Part shown: positions 1 through 8,733 of the stretch, one piece after another
Layout: every line of letters starts with the position of its first letter
Numbering within the stretch: position 1 is the first letter of the stretch
DNA from: Gemmatimonadaceae bacterium
GTDB lineage: Bacteria; Latescibacterota; UBA2968; UBA8231
DNA length: 64,000 nt
Direction of reading: 5' to 3'
Assembly (NCBI GenBank): GCA_026706075.1
Contig: JAPOZM010000014.1
Span: 28,902 to 92,901 of the forward strand
Translations under genes and position numbers: made by a program
Notes under the pieces: generated by a model
What the model saw: the letters and a program-made list of their open reading frames with translations, nothing else
Told to the model about the DNA's origin: nothing
Database searches by the model: none

Positions 1-1416
1 GAGGGGGAAGCACCCGGAGATCATGCCGTTGCGCGGCGCCGTGGTGCAGTCCGAGAAGGTGCGGCAGATCCGCTTGCGCGCCAGGGGCCGCCCCTCGAGC
101 ACGTCCGCCGGCAGATCCGGGTAGGCCAGCACCATGCGCCCGAGGCCGACGAGGTCGACCTCGCCGGCGCGGACCAGGGCCTGGGCCGCGTGCGGGACGA
201 ACTCCTGCAGATAGGAGTACCCCGACCCGACGATCACCATGTCGGGGTGGCGCGCCTTCACCTCGCGGACCATGGCCAGCTGGCGGGCCACGCCCACGAG
301 GGGATCCTCGGGGGGCTGGTACCCGTCCGACGGCGGGAAGAGGGCCGGCCGCTGGATGTGAGGGTTGTAGTACGGGCTGCCGCAGGAGAGGTTGACGAGC
401 CGGATGCCGAGGTCGCGCAGCAGGTCGAGGAATCGGAAGGTCTCGCCCAGGTCCCAGGCCGCCGGGTTGCCGCTGTCGGTGCCGAATCCGTAGCGGTAGG
501 GCAGGTGGTCCTCGAAGGGCTCGGGGATCCCCGGGCCGGGCCTGCCCCCCTCCTCACCCGCGGGGTCCGGCCGGAAGGGCACCCAGTCGAAGGCGGAGAG
601 CCTGACGCCGATGGCGATCGCCCCGGCCCCCTGGTCGGCGCGGATCCCCTCGACGATCCCGCGCAGGAAGCGGGTGCGGTTCTCGAAGGAGCCGCCGAAC
701 TCGCCGGGCCGCGTGAAGCCCGACAGCAGCTCGTGGGCCAGGTAGCCGTGGCAGTGCTTGACGTCGACGAAGTCGAACCCCGCCTCGCGCGCGACCCGGG
801 CGCCGGAGACGTAGAGCTCGATCAGACGATGCAGCTCCTCGTCGGCGATCGGCTCGTGGCCCGCGCCAATCCCGAACCTGCGGTCCAGGATCGGGTGGCG
901 GTAGGCGATGACCGGCTCGGCGCGGTCCTTGCGGAAGGGACGGCAGAACCTCCCCGAGTGGGTCAGCTGCAGACCCGACACCAGGCCCTCGTCGGAGCCG
1001 AACCGCTCGCGGTGAGCGCTGCGGAGCAGCCCATGCAGCCCGGCGATGCCGCCGGCCGTCTCCGGCGAGCAGATCAGCTGGTTCGGGTTCGCCCGGCCCT
1101 CGGGGCAGACGGCGAAGGCCTCGCCCCCCCAGATCAGCTTCGCCCCCGAGATCCCGAAGTTGCGCCAGCGCTGCCGAACGAGGTCCGTGGGCCGGCCGTC
1201 GCCGGTTCCGTCCCAGCCCTCCATCGGCTGGATGGCGAAGCGGTTGCCGATGCGCAGGCCGGAGCCGGCGTCGATCGGCTGCGCCAGGGGGGACCCCGGC
1301 GCGGCCAGGACCTCGTCGTCGCAGGGGAGGCGAACGCCGAGGGCCGCGCAGTGGTCGCGCAGGTCGGCGGCGCTCTTGAAGGTGGAGACCCTCCTGTACC
1401 GGAGCCGCTCGGCCAA
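1..1416 (-). CDS. NADH:flavin oxidoreductase (old yellow enzyme family), 3' end cut by window edge
   Basis: FMN-dependent NADH:flavin oxidoreductase of the old yellow enzyme / 2,4-dienoyl-CoA reductase type, cytoplasmic. The reading frame is open to base 1, so the C-terminus lies outside the window. Visible family signatures are RFAIQPMEGWDG near the N-terminus, KLIWGGEAFAV, a flavin-barrel segment VDVKHCHGYLAHELLSGF with the substrate-binding His pair, and VDLVGLGRMVLAYPDLP near the C-terminal phosphate-binding part. The only start I can place is TTG at 1416, five bases after the stop of lgt, which suggests translational coupling. The substrate cannot be told from sequence; members reduce enones or demethylate amines. 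Confidence 0.85.
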   Translation of the reverse strand, partial: MAERLRYRRVSTFKSAADLRDHCAALGVRLPCDDEVLAAPGSPLAQPIDAGSGLRIGNRFAIQPMEGWDGTGDGRPTDLVRQRWRNFGISGAKLIWGGEAFAVCPEGRANPNQLICSPETAGGIAGLHGLLRSAHRERFGSDEGLVSGLQLTHSGRFCRPFRKDRAEPVIAYRHPILDRRFGIGAGHEPIADEELHRLIELYVSGARVAREAGFDFVDVKHCHGYLAHELLSGFTRPGEFGGSFENRTRFLRGIVEGIRADQGAGAIAIGVRLSAFDWVPFRPDPAGEEGGRPGPGIPEPFEDHLPYRYGFGTDSGNPAAWDLGETFRFLDLLRDLGIRLVNLSCGSPYYNPHIQRPALFPPSDGYQPPEDPLVGVARQLAMVREVKARHPDMVIVGSGYSYLQEFVPHAAQALVRAGEVDLVGLGRMVLAYPDLPADVLEGRPLARKRICRTFSDCTTAPRNGMISGCFPL

Positions 1417-1421
1417 GGCTC

Positions 1422-2204
1422 TCAGGAGCCCTTCGCCAGGTCGGCCGCCCGTGGCTGTCGCCTCAGCAGGCGGGCCCCGACTCCGATCCCTACCGCGACG
1501 AGGACGAGGGAGAACAACTGGGCCCCCGTCATACCCCACAGGACCTGCGGGTTGAGGCGGATCGTCTCCACCCCGAAGCGGGCGGCCCCGGCGAGCACGA
1601 GGTAGACGCAGAACAGCAGACCGGGCCGCTCCTCCAGGGACCTGCGCAGGCGCCACAGGAGGCCGAAGGTGGCCACCCCCATCAGGGTCTCGTAGACCGG
1701 CGCCGGATGGACGATCTCGTCGGTGGGCACCACGCCTTCGGGATAGGCCATGCCCCAGGGCAGGTCGGTGGGGACGCCGTAGTCCCCGTCGCCCGCCAGT
1801 TGACAGCCGATGCGGCCGATGCCGTAACCGAGGGCCAGACCCATGCCGATGGCGTCGGCCGCGGCGGGCAGCGGCGCGGCGTGCCGGCGGATCGTCCAGA
1901 TCACTGCGGCGGTGGCCACGAGGAAGCCCCCGTGCCAGGTGAGGCCGCTGCCCGAGAACGTGGTGCGCACCGTCTCGCCCCAGGTTGACCCGTCGGGCAT
2001 CTCGAAGAGAACGAAGTAGAGCTTCGCCCCCGCCAGGCCGCCCAGGATGGCGGCGGTGATCAGGTTGGTGGAGAGCTCGGGATCGATGCCGCGGCGCCTC
2101 AGTTCGTTCTTGATGACGAGGTGGGCGGACAGGAAACCGAGAACCACCATGGGGCCGAAGGTGGGGAGGCGGAGGCCGCCGATCTCGAGCCAGTACGGAT
2201 ACAT
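1422..2204 (-). CDS. lgt: Prolipoprotein diacylglyceryl transferase Lgt
   Basis: Integral inner-membrane enzyme that moves diacylglycerol from phosphatidylglycerol to the lipobox cysteine of prolipoproteins. The 260-aa product has several hydrophobic segments, the WHGG motif (His about residue 91) and the Lgt signature GYGIGRIGCQLAGDGDYG with the conserved Arg near residue 131. The ATG at 2204 gives the usual N-terminus MYPYWLEIGG; a longer frame to 2264 would overlap the upstream gene and add an atypical extension. It starts four bases after the upstream multidomain gene stops, so it is probably co-transcribed with it. Lipoproteins elsewhere in the window (8730, 15716) would be its substrates. 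Confidence 0.95.
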   Translation of the reverse strand: MYPYWLEIGGLRLPTFGPMVVLGFLSAHLVIKNELRRRGIDPELSTNLITAAILGGLAGAKLYFVLFEMPDGSTWGETVRTTFSGSGLTWHGGFLVATAAVIWTIRRHAAPLPAAADAIGMGLALGYGIGRIGCQLAGDGDYGVPTDLPWGMAYPEGVVPTDEIVHPAPVYETLMGVATFGLLWRLRRSLEERPGLLFCVYLVLAGAARFGVETIRLNPQVLWGMTGAQLFSLVLVAVGIGVGARLLRRQPRAADLAKGS

Positions 2205-2208
2205 GAGT

Positions 2209-5200
2209 TCAGTCCGCGGAAGGCGGCCCACCACCCGGAGCGGCGGCGGCCGGGGGTCCGGCACCGAGATCGACGATGCTCCGGCGGAGGGACTCGGCGA
2301 TCTCCCGGTAGACTTCGTAAGGGGTCAGGCGTTCCAGCAGGGACCGGAACGAGCCGGCCTCGACGGCGGCGCCGAGGCGCACCCGGGCGCGGCGGGGACT
2401 GTCGCTGCGGGCGCCGGAGAGATCGACCCGGACCGGAACCACCGGGAGGTCCAGCTCCAGGGCCAGGAGACCAATGCCCGGCCTGTAGGCGCCGACGGCC
2501 GATGGACGGGGCGCACCCTCGGGGAACAGCAGCAGGGGCCGGCGCCGGCCGATGCGTGCTGCCGCCTCCTCCAGGGCCCGCGGCAGGCCGGCCGGCCCGG
2601 AGAGGGTTACGAGCTCGGCGAACCAGCGGCACAACCGGGACTCCCACCGGCCTCCGATGGCGTCCTGCCGCTCCACGAGCAGACAGAGCCCGTCGAACTC
2701 GGGCCTCAAGGCCGCGAAGACCGCCGCGGCGGCGGCCGGGCCGGGGCGGCTGGCGGCCAGGAGGAAGGGCCCCTCGGGCAGGCCCCCGGTGCCGTCCACC
2801 TCCACCCGCAAGGCGGCCCTCAGCACCCTGGACGCGGCCGTGCCCAGGGCCGATCTCCCGCTCCGCGCCACGGATCCCGGGCGGTGGAGCACGGAGGACC
2901 AGTAGCCCTCCGCCCCGGAGTCCGCCAGGGTCAGACCCGGCCCCACCTCGTCGAGCAGCCGGCGCAGGGTGGTCCGCTCGCGGTCGATGGTCACCTGCCC
3001 GGCCCCGGCCTCCTGCAGGGAGGCCGCCAGTTCGACCGCCATGAGCGAGTCGATCAGGGTGTCCAGAGGGGCGTCGGCATGGGCGACGATCTCTCCTACG
3101 GCCAGCCCCGACAACTGGCTCAGCCGGTGGTAGACCTGTCGTTCCCAGGGAGCCAGGCTGTCCGCGGCATCCACCTCTTCGGGGGCTCCCCGCTCCAGGT
3201 CCTCGCGCAGGGCGCTGCGGTCGACGCGGCCGTCGTCGAGCCGCGGCAGGGGCCTCCGCTGGATGTGCAGCCGGGCGATCCGCTGCCAGGCCGGCAGGTC
3301 GCGGGAAAGGGCATAGGCCCGTTGCCGGATCTCCTCCTCCGCCTCAGGCAGGTCCAGGTCCCGCGAGCGGGGATCGAGAACGACGACGCCGTGCACCTCT
3401 TCGCCGAGGGTGCGCGCCGACGGCAGGCCGACGACGGCCAGCTCGGCCGTGTGCGGCAGGCTCCCGTAGAGATCCTCCACCTCGTCGGGATACACGTTCT
3501 TGGCGCCGCCGGTGACGATCAGGGCCCGCCGCCGGCCGGTGATGAACAGGTAGCCGTCCTCGTCCATGTGACCCACGTCGCCGGTGTGCAGCCAACCGTC
3601 CCGCAGGACCTCGGCGGTCAGGTCCGGGCGGTTCAGGTACCCCGCGGTGACCGACGGCCCCGAGACCAGGATCTCGCCGTCGTGCCCGAGGGGAGCGTCG
3701 ATGCGCAGTTCGACGCAGGGCAGGGCGACGCCCACGGAGCCGCGGCGGGCCCTGCCCCGGGGATTGACGGTGACGATGGGGGAGGTCTCGGTCAGCCCAT
3801 AGCCCTCGTACACCGTGAGGCCTAGATCGCGGTAGGTGTCGAACAGCGTCTCGCCGAGGGGCGCGCCTCCGGAGACGATCAGGCGCAGTTGCCGCAGCAC
3901 GTCGATGTCCGGCGACTTCCCTCCCTCCGCCCTCGTGTCCAGACGCTGCACCCGATCCGCCAGGATCTTCAGGATGCGCGGCACGGCGAGCATGGCGGTG
4001 ATGCCGCGATCCCGGATGGCCTCCAGGATGTTGCGGCTGTTGAGAGGACCGTCGAGGTAGATGGTCGAGGCCCCGCTCCACAGGGACATGAGGAGGACCC
4101 CGGTGAACTCGAGGCCGTGGTGCAGCGGCAACAGGGACAGGATGCGGTCGGTGTCGTGCACGCGCTGCAGCTCCCCAAGGGCCAGGAGATCGGAGATCAT
4201 GTTGCCGTGGGTCAGGACCACCCCTCGGGGCGCGACCCGGGTGCCGGAGGTGAAGATGATGGACGCCTCCCGATCCCCGTCGATCTCCGGCTCCTGGAAG
4301 ACGGGTCCAGTCCCTTCCGCGGCATCCAGGGGATCGCCGGAGGCCAGGTCGATCCGGGTGCGGACCGCAGCCGGGGAGACCCGGGCGAGGACCGCGGCAT
4401 CGGCCACCATGGCCCGGGCCTCGGAGAAGGCGGCCAGCCGTTCCACCTCCTCCCCCGGCGTCTGCGGGTCCACGGGCAGGAGAGTGGCGCCGAGGGAGGA
4501 GCAGGCCATGTAGGAGACGACCCACTCGGGGCCGTTCTCCCCGGCCAGCAGGACGCGGTCCCCCACGCCGAGGCCGAGTCCCTGCCAGCGGCCGGCGCGC
4601 TCCTCCACGCGCTCCAGCAGGTCGGCGTAGGTGATCTTCCGCCAGCGGCCGCCGCGGCGGGCCTCGAAGGCGACGCGCCCGGCGTGGCGGGCGCAGGCCC
4701 AGCGCAGCAGGTCCGGCAGAGTGGCGATCTCGCGCTCGGCCCGCAGACGCTCCTCCTCGGCCCCCGGCTCCCCGGGAGGCTCGGGCAGCGCCGCCTCCAC
4801 GGCGCTCTCCTCGCGCAGCACGTGGCGCCGCAGGCCTGGCAGGTGGATTCCGGTCACGTACCCGTGCCAGTCGATGGCGGTCACGTCCATGTCGAAGGTG
4901 GCGCGCTCGTCCGGCGGAAGCGACTCGTACAGAGCCCGGGTGCGGCCGGTCTCGAAGCGGCAGTCGAGGTGGGTGTACGGGTGGTAGATCTCCACGTAGT
5001 AAAGCACGCGCTGCATCCGGATCCGGGCCGTCGCCAGGAGCCGCCGCTGCCGGGGACGCGGCGACCGGCCCGGCAGCTCGAGGAGCCGCTCGCGGAGCCG
5101 GAGCGGACCCAGATACCGGAGCCGGAAGATGAACCGGAAGAGGCGCAGGCTGGGATAGCGCCAATCGGGCAGCGCCGGACAACGGCCGTCGCGGTCCGGC

Positions 5201-6402
5201 ATGGGCGACCGCCGGAAGTGAGCGCGCACGCTGTCGAAGAGGGAGCTCACACGCACCGGGTTCTCCGTGCCCGTCGCCGCCTGGAAGACCTCCACGGCCC
5301 CTGGCCGGGCGCGCACCGCGGCGGCGATGGTGGCGTTGACCACCTTGTCCACCGGGATCACGTCGAGGACGATCTCGGGCCGCGCGGGAAAGTCGGGCAC
5401 GAGTCCCCGGCCGTAGGCGACCAGCAGGGGGTCCATCACCTTCAGGCCCGTGATCCAGCCGGGTTCCGGATCGGCGAGACTGCTCTCGATGATGCTGGGA
5501 CGCACGATCACGACCGGCACGTCCCCTCGCCGCAGGGTGAGCACCTGCTCGCCCATGGCTTTGGTATAGGTGTAGACATCGTTCCACCCGTGCTCGCGGG
5601 CCCGGCGCATGCCCTCGGCTACCAGCTCTCCCCGGACCCAGCGGTCCCGTCGGTCCTCGACGAGCTGCTCCAACCGGTCGGGTGTCAGCTTGCGGCTCCG
5701 GGACTTCCCGTACTCTCGGACCACCTCGCGCTTCAGCCGCCGCGTGAACTCCTCCTCCGCGGCCTCCTCCCGGAGGCGGCGGCAGGCGGCGCGGCAGTCC
5801 GCCACCTCGCTCACCGGATCGAAGCCGGGTCCGCCTCCGTCGATGACCCGGCGCATGTCTCGGTCGACGGGCAGGGGCTCGTCGGGGATCGTCCCCTGGC
5901 GCCTGCCGTTGACGTAGGCGGTGGAGACGTGGACGAAGTCGACGCGCCGCCCGGAGGCCCGGGCGAGATCGATCAGGGCCATCGGCCCTCCGACATTGGC
6001 CTGGAGCGCCACGTCCAGTGGTTCATCGAAGACGACGGTGGCGGCGCTGTTGAAGATCGTGTCGACCTCCTCCGTGAGACGCTGCCGGTCCTCGGTGGAC
6101 AACCCGAGGTCGGATTGGCGCTCGTCGATGGCCACGGGGACGACCTTCCGGCGCAGGCGCTCCCAGCGTCCGGGGTCGGCCTCGGCGACCCACTGGAAGA
6201 GGGCGGTGCCGTAGAGCTCCTGGAGGCGCTCGGAGGGCGATATCTCGCAGCCGTCGGGCCGGCGGCGGGGTCGGATCAGCAGGTAGACGAGGCGGACCTC
6301 GTCCCCGAGGTCGCGCAGGATCTTGGCCAGCAGCGCCTGGCCGACGAACCCCGTGCCGCCGGTGATCAACAGACTTCGGTCCGTGTAGTACTTGCGGATC
6401 AT
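2209..6402 (-). CDS. Multidomain lipid enzyme: fatty-acyl reductase + AMP-ligase + carrier protein + acyltransferase (ElbD-like)
   Basis: A 1397-aa fusion. Residues 1 to about 350 form an NAD(P)-binding fatty-acyl-CoA/thioester reductase (GGTGFVG at 15-21, VYTYTK near 275), followed by a FAR-type C-terminal region to about 545. Residues about 560-1060 are an acyl-adenylating ligase (IIFTSGT near 715, GYGLTETSP near 870, GWLHTGD). About 1090-1170 is a carrier-protein domain with the phosphopantetheine serine in DTLIDSLMAVE near 1119. The last 190 residues resemble PlsC acyltransferases: FPEG is present near 1293, but the HX4D catalytic motif reads SRPGPA (near 1219), so the catalytic His is absent. 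From memory, this domain order resembles the myxobacterial ether-lipid enzyme ElbD; a wax or alkyl-lipid role is the alternative. It is followed by lgt and faces a DAG kinase and Mla operon, which fits membrane lipid synthesis. Confidence 0.85.
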   Translation of the reverse strand: MIRKYYTDRSLLITGGTGFVGQALLAKILRDLGDEVRLVYLLIRPRRRPDGCEISPSERLQELYGTALFQWVAEADPGRWERLRRKVVPVAIDERQSDLGLSTEDRQRLTEEVDTIFNSAATVVFDEPLDVALQANVGGPMALIDLARASGRRVDFVHVSTAYVNGRRQGTIPDEPLPVDRDMRRVIDGGGPGFDPVSEVADCRAACRRLREEAAEEEFTRRLKREVVREYGKSRSRKLTPDRLEQLVEDRRDRWVRGELVAEGMRRAREHGWNDVYTYTKAMGEQVLTLRRGDVPVVIVRPSIIESSLADPEPGWITGLKVMDPLLVAYGRGLVPDFPARPEIVLDVIPVDKVVNATIAAAVRARPGAVEVFQAATGTENPVRVSSLFDSVRAHFRRSPMPDRDGRCPALPDWRYPSLRLFRFIFRLRYLGPLRLRERLLELPGRSPRPRQRRLLATARIRMQRVLYYVEIYHPYTHLDCRFETGRTRALYESLPPDERATFDMDVTAIDWHGYVTGIHLPGLRRHVLREESAVEAALPEPPGEPGAEEERLRAEREIATLPDLLRWACARHAGRVAFEARRGGRWRKITYADLLERVEERAGRWQGLGLGVGDRVLLAGENGPEWVVSYMACSSLGATLLPVDPQTPGEEVERLAAFSEARAMVADAAVLARVSPAAVRTRIDLASGDPLDAAEGTGPVFQEPEIDGDREASIIFTSGTRVAPRGVVLTHGNMISDLLALGELQRVHDTDRILSLLPLHHGLEFTGVLLMSLWSGASTIYLDGPLNSRNILEAIRDRGITAMLAVPRILKILADRVQRLDTRAEGGKSPDIDVLRQLRLIVSGGAPLGETLFDTYRDLGLTVYEGYGLTETSPIVTVNPRGRARRGSVGVALPCVELRIDAPLGHDGEILVSGPSVTAGYLNRPDLTAEVLRDGWLHTGDVGHMDEDGYLFITGRRRALIVTGGAKNVYPDEVEDLYGSLPHTAELAVVGLPSARTLGEEVHGVVVLDPRSRDLDLPEAEEEIRQRAYALSRDLPAWQRIARLHIQRRPLPRLDDGRVDRSALREDLERGAPEEVDAADSLAPWERQVYHRLSQLSGLAVGEIVAHADAPLDTLIDSLMAVELAASLQEAGAGQVTIDRERTTLRRLLDEVGPGLTLADSGAEGYWSSVLHRPGSVARSGRSALGTAASRVLRAALRVEVDGTGGLPEGPFLLAASRPGPAAAAAVFAALRPEFDGLCLLVERQDAIGGRWESRLCRWFAELVTLSGPAGLPRALEEAAARIGRRRPLLLFPEGAPRPSAVGAYRPGIGLLALELDLPVVPVRVDLSGARSDSPRRARVRLGAAVEAGSFRSLLERLTPYEVYREIAESLRRSIVDLGAGPPAAAAPGGGPPSAD

Positions 6403-6713
6403 GCGACGTGGAGGGCCGTGGGACGGGCGGGGAAGGAGGGCCTAACTCTCCGTGGAATCTGTATGTTATGGTTATGGTTGCGGCCGAACAAGGAGACGGG
6501 CGCGGCGTCAGGTGGCCGGCGTGGACCGGCCCTCTTCCCCCTCGCCGCGATCCTCGTCATCGGCTTGCCGACGCGGCTCCTGCCGGGTGATGTAGGGATG
6601 CCGCACCCGACGACGCAGAGCCTCTCGATCCGGCTCGGGGCGGCCCGAGGCCCCCGAGTTGCAAGGTCCATCCCTCATGAGACCAAGTGTACGCCGTGTC
6701 CCCGGAGGCTGAA
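6403..6713. other. Divergent intergenic region with no gene
   Basis: 311 bases separate the divergent multidomain lipid gene and the diacylglycerol-kinase gene. I see no credible ORF. There is an AT-richer patch with three tandem GTTATG-like hexamers (about 6464-6480) that overlaps a weak promoter match for the minus strand. The rest is GC-rich without clear motifs. Confidence 0.6.
6463..6491 (-). promoter_or_regulatory. Weak sigma70-like promoter match for the multidomain lipid gene
   Basis: On the minus strand TTGTTC (6491-6486) is followed after 17 bases by TAACAT (6468-6463), about 60 bases before the ATG at 6402. Spacing is ideal but both hexamers are only partial matches, so this is tentative. 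Confidence 0.3.
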
Positions 6714-7628
6714 ATGACTCCTCCGGACCGATGGGGTGGAGCCTGGACCTTGATCGCGAATCCCGCGGCGGGCGGGGGGCGGGGCGCGCGGGCGGCGGAG
6801 CGCGGGCGGCGCCGCCTGCTCCGGGCCGGCCTGGAGGTCTCCCTCGACTGGACGCAGCGGCGGGGGCAGGCCCGGGAGCTGGCGGCCGCCGCCCGGGACC
6901 GCGGCTCCGCCGTGGTCGTCGTCTGCGGCGGCGACGGGACGGTGGCGGAGGTGCTGCCGGAGCTGGCCGGCCGGGACCGGAGCCTCGGACTCCTGCCCGC
7001 CGGGACCTGCAACGACCTCGCCCGCGCCCTCGGGATCCCGGTCCGCCTGGAGCCGGCCCTGCGGGTGCTTCTCGAGGGCCGGCCGCGGCCGATCGACCTG
7101 GGACGCTGCGGCGGTCATCGCTTCGCCACGGTGGCCTCTTTCGGTTTCGATGCGGAGGTCGGCGAGGAGATGGCCGAAGGCCGTTCGCCGTTCCCCGGAA
7201 CGGCCGGCTACCTGTACACCGCCCTCCGGCGCCTGCGGGGGTACCATCCGGCGCCGGTGCGTCTCCGGGGCGAGTTCGGCGTGCGCGAGCAGGAGGTCTT
7301 TCTCGTGGCCGCGGGCAACACCCGGTCCTACGGAGGCGGCATGCGCATCTGCCCGGAAGCCGACCCGACGGACGGACGGCTGGATCTCTGCCTGGTGGAC
7401 GGCAGCATCTCCCCACGCGAGGTGCTGGCCCTGGTTCCCAGGATCTTCCGGGGCGGCCACTTGCGCTCTGCCGCGGTGCACATGCTGCGCTCCTCCTGGG
7501 TGGAGATCGAGGCCCTCGACGGGAGTCCCATCTCCCTGCGCGCCGACGGCGAGCGTCTGTGCGAGACCCCCACCGTCCTGCGCGCCGATCACCAGGCTCT
7601 CAGGGTGATCCAACCGGCCTCTGCATAG
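6714..7628 (+). CDS. Diacylglycerol kinase catalytic-domain protein (YegS/DgkB-type lipid kinase)
   Basis: Soluble lipid kinase of the DAGK catalytic family, expected to phosphorylate diacylglycerol or a related lipid. The 304-aa product has the hallmark ATP-binding motif VVCGGDGTVAEVL, LLPAGTCNDLARALGI, and the family block VAAGNTRSYGGGMRICPEADPTDGRLDL. The ATG at 6714 is preceded by GGAGG at 6704-6708, which makes it better than the upstream in-frame codon at 6687. The gene lies 133 bases before the Mla operon, on the same strand, so it may feed phosphatidate into the same lipid pool. Sphingosine or undecaprenol kinase activity cannot be excluded. Confidence 0.9.
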   Translation: MTPPDRWGGAWTLIANPAAGGGRGARAAERGRRRLLRAGLEVSLDWTQRRGQARELAAAARDRGSAVVVVCGGDGTVAEVLPELAGRDRSLGLLPAGTCNDLARALGIPVRLEPALRVLLEGRPRPIDLGRCGGHRFATVASFGFDAEVGEEMAEGRSPFPGTAGYLYTALRRLRGYHPAPVRLRGEFGVREQEVFLVAAGNTRSYGGGMRICPEADPTDGRLDLCLVDGSISPREVLALVPRIFRGGHLRSAAVHMLRSSWVEIEALDGSPISLRADGERLCETPTVLRADHQALRVIQPASA

Positions 7629-7676
7629 AGCGGTCCTTCCGCCCGCGGGGCCGGGAACGGCGGCCCTCGGTGGCGG

Positions 7677-7698
7677 ATATGCGGATGATTCCGCATAT
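7677..7698. promoter_or_regulatory. Perfect 8-bp inverted repeat upstream of the Mla operon
   Basis: ATATGCGG at 7677-7684 and its exact inverse CCGCATAT at 7691-7698 are separated by six bases, about 65 bases before the mlaD-like start. The AT-rich dyad in GC-rich surroundings, without a following T-run, looks more like a regulator operator than a terminator. No regulator gene is adjacent. Confidence 0.4.
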
Positions 7699-7761
7699 TG
7701 GCGGGTGCCGCCCCCCCACTGGCGGACTCCTCCCTGACCCAGCCCGCCCCCCCCCGAGCGC

Positions 7762-8733
7762 ATGGCCACCCGGGCACAGAGAGTCCGTCTCGCCCTCTTC
7801 CTCGTCTTCTCCTTCAGCGTTCTGGCCGGCTTCCTTCTCGTGGTGGCCGGGTCCCAGTTGCTGCAGAAGCGGGTGATCTACTACATCGAGTTCGACGAGT
7901 CCGTCGGCGGTTTGTCGGCCGGTGATCCCGTCAAGTACCAGGGCATCACCGTCGGGCGCGTGGAGGACACGCGGGTCTCGCCCGAGGAGATCGGCGTCGT
8001 CCTCGTGGAGATCTCCCTCGAGGCCCGCAAGGTCCCCAACCTGATCCGCGCCGACACCCAGGCCCGGCTCTACAGCCAGGGCGTGACCGGCCTGAAGTAC
8101 ATCGAGCTGAGCTCCGGGTCCCCCGATGCGCCGCTTCTCGAGCCGGGTGAGGTGCTGCCGGCGAGGGCGACCTTCCTCTCGAACATGGAGGAACGGGCCG
8201 AGGTGCTCATGGTTCGCATCGAGGATCTGCTGACCAACCTCACGGCGATGACGGCAGAGCAGAACCAGCGCCGCCTGGGGCGGATGATCGAGGCCGGCTC
8301 GGAGCTGATGGAGAGCACCAACACCCTGATCACCGACAGCAGCGGCGACCTCGGGGAGACGATCGCCAACCTCGCCCGCGTCACCGACAACCTCGCCGCC
8401 ACCACCGCCTCCATGCGCGCCACCATGGACTCGGTGCGGGTCCTCACCTCCGCCGAGGAGACGCGCACCGCCCTGCGCGACCTCAGCCGGTCGGTCCGCG
8501 TCCTGCGCGAGCACCTCGAAGGCCCCGTGCCCGAGCTGCTGGCCAGCCTGCACCAGATGACGGGCACCATCGACGCCACCGTGACCCACGTGGACCGCAC
8601 CGTCCTGCAGAGCCGCAAGAACATCCTCGACGCCATGCAGAGTCTGGAGGAGACGCTCCTCAACGTGCGCCAGGCCACCGAGTTGATCCGCGAGAACCCC
8701 GCCGTGCTGCTTCGCGGAAGGACCGACCAGTGA
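7762..8733 (+). CDS. MlaD-family MCE-domain protein of lipid ABC transporter
   Basis: Periplasmic lipid-binding subunit of an Mla-type phospholipid transport system. One N-terminal transmembrane helix (about residues 10-32) is followed by a single MCE/MlaD domain (YYIEFDESVGGLSAGDPVKYQGITVG, with GDPV.Y.G..VG typical of the family) and a long, probably helical C-terminal tail rich in Leu, Thr and Ala. Length, 323 aa, suits single-MCE proteins with a coiled tail, as in PqiB/YebT relatives. The ATG at 7762 has no strong ribosome site. Its stop overlaps the start of the next gene (GTGA), so the operon is translationally coupled. Confidence 0.9.
   Translation: MATRAQRVRLALFLVFSFSVLAGFLLVVAGSQLLQKRVIYYIEFDESVGGLSAGDPVKYQGITVGRVEDTRVSPEEIGVVLVEISLEARKVPNLIRADTQARLYSQGVTGLKYIELSSGSPDAPLLEPGEVLPARATFLSNMEERAEVLMVRIEDLLTNLTAMTAEQNQRRLGRMIEAGSELMESTNTLITDSSGDLGETIANLARVTDNLAATTASMRATMDSVRVLTSAEETRTALRDLSRSVRVLREHLEGPVPELLASLHQMTGTIDATVTHVDRTVLQSRKNILDAMQSLEETLLNVRQATELIRENPAVLLRGRTDQ

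Noticed and set aside
3889..6717. Long open frame (942 codons) on the plus strand over the lipid megaenzyme
   Set aside because: It is the antisense shadow of a gene with clear domains. Its composition is low-complexity and no family motif appears; high GC makes such frames common.
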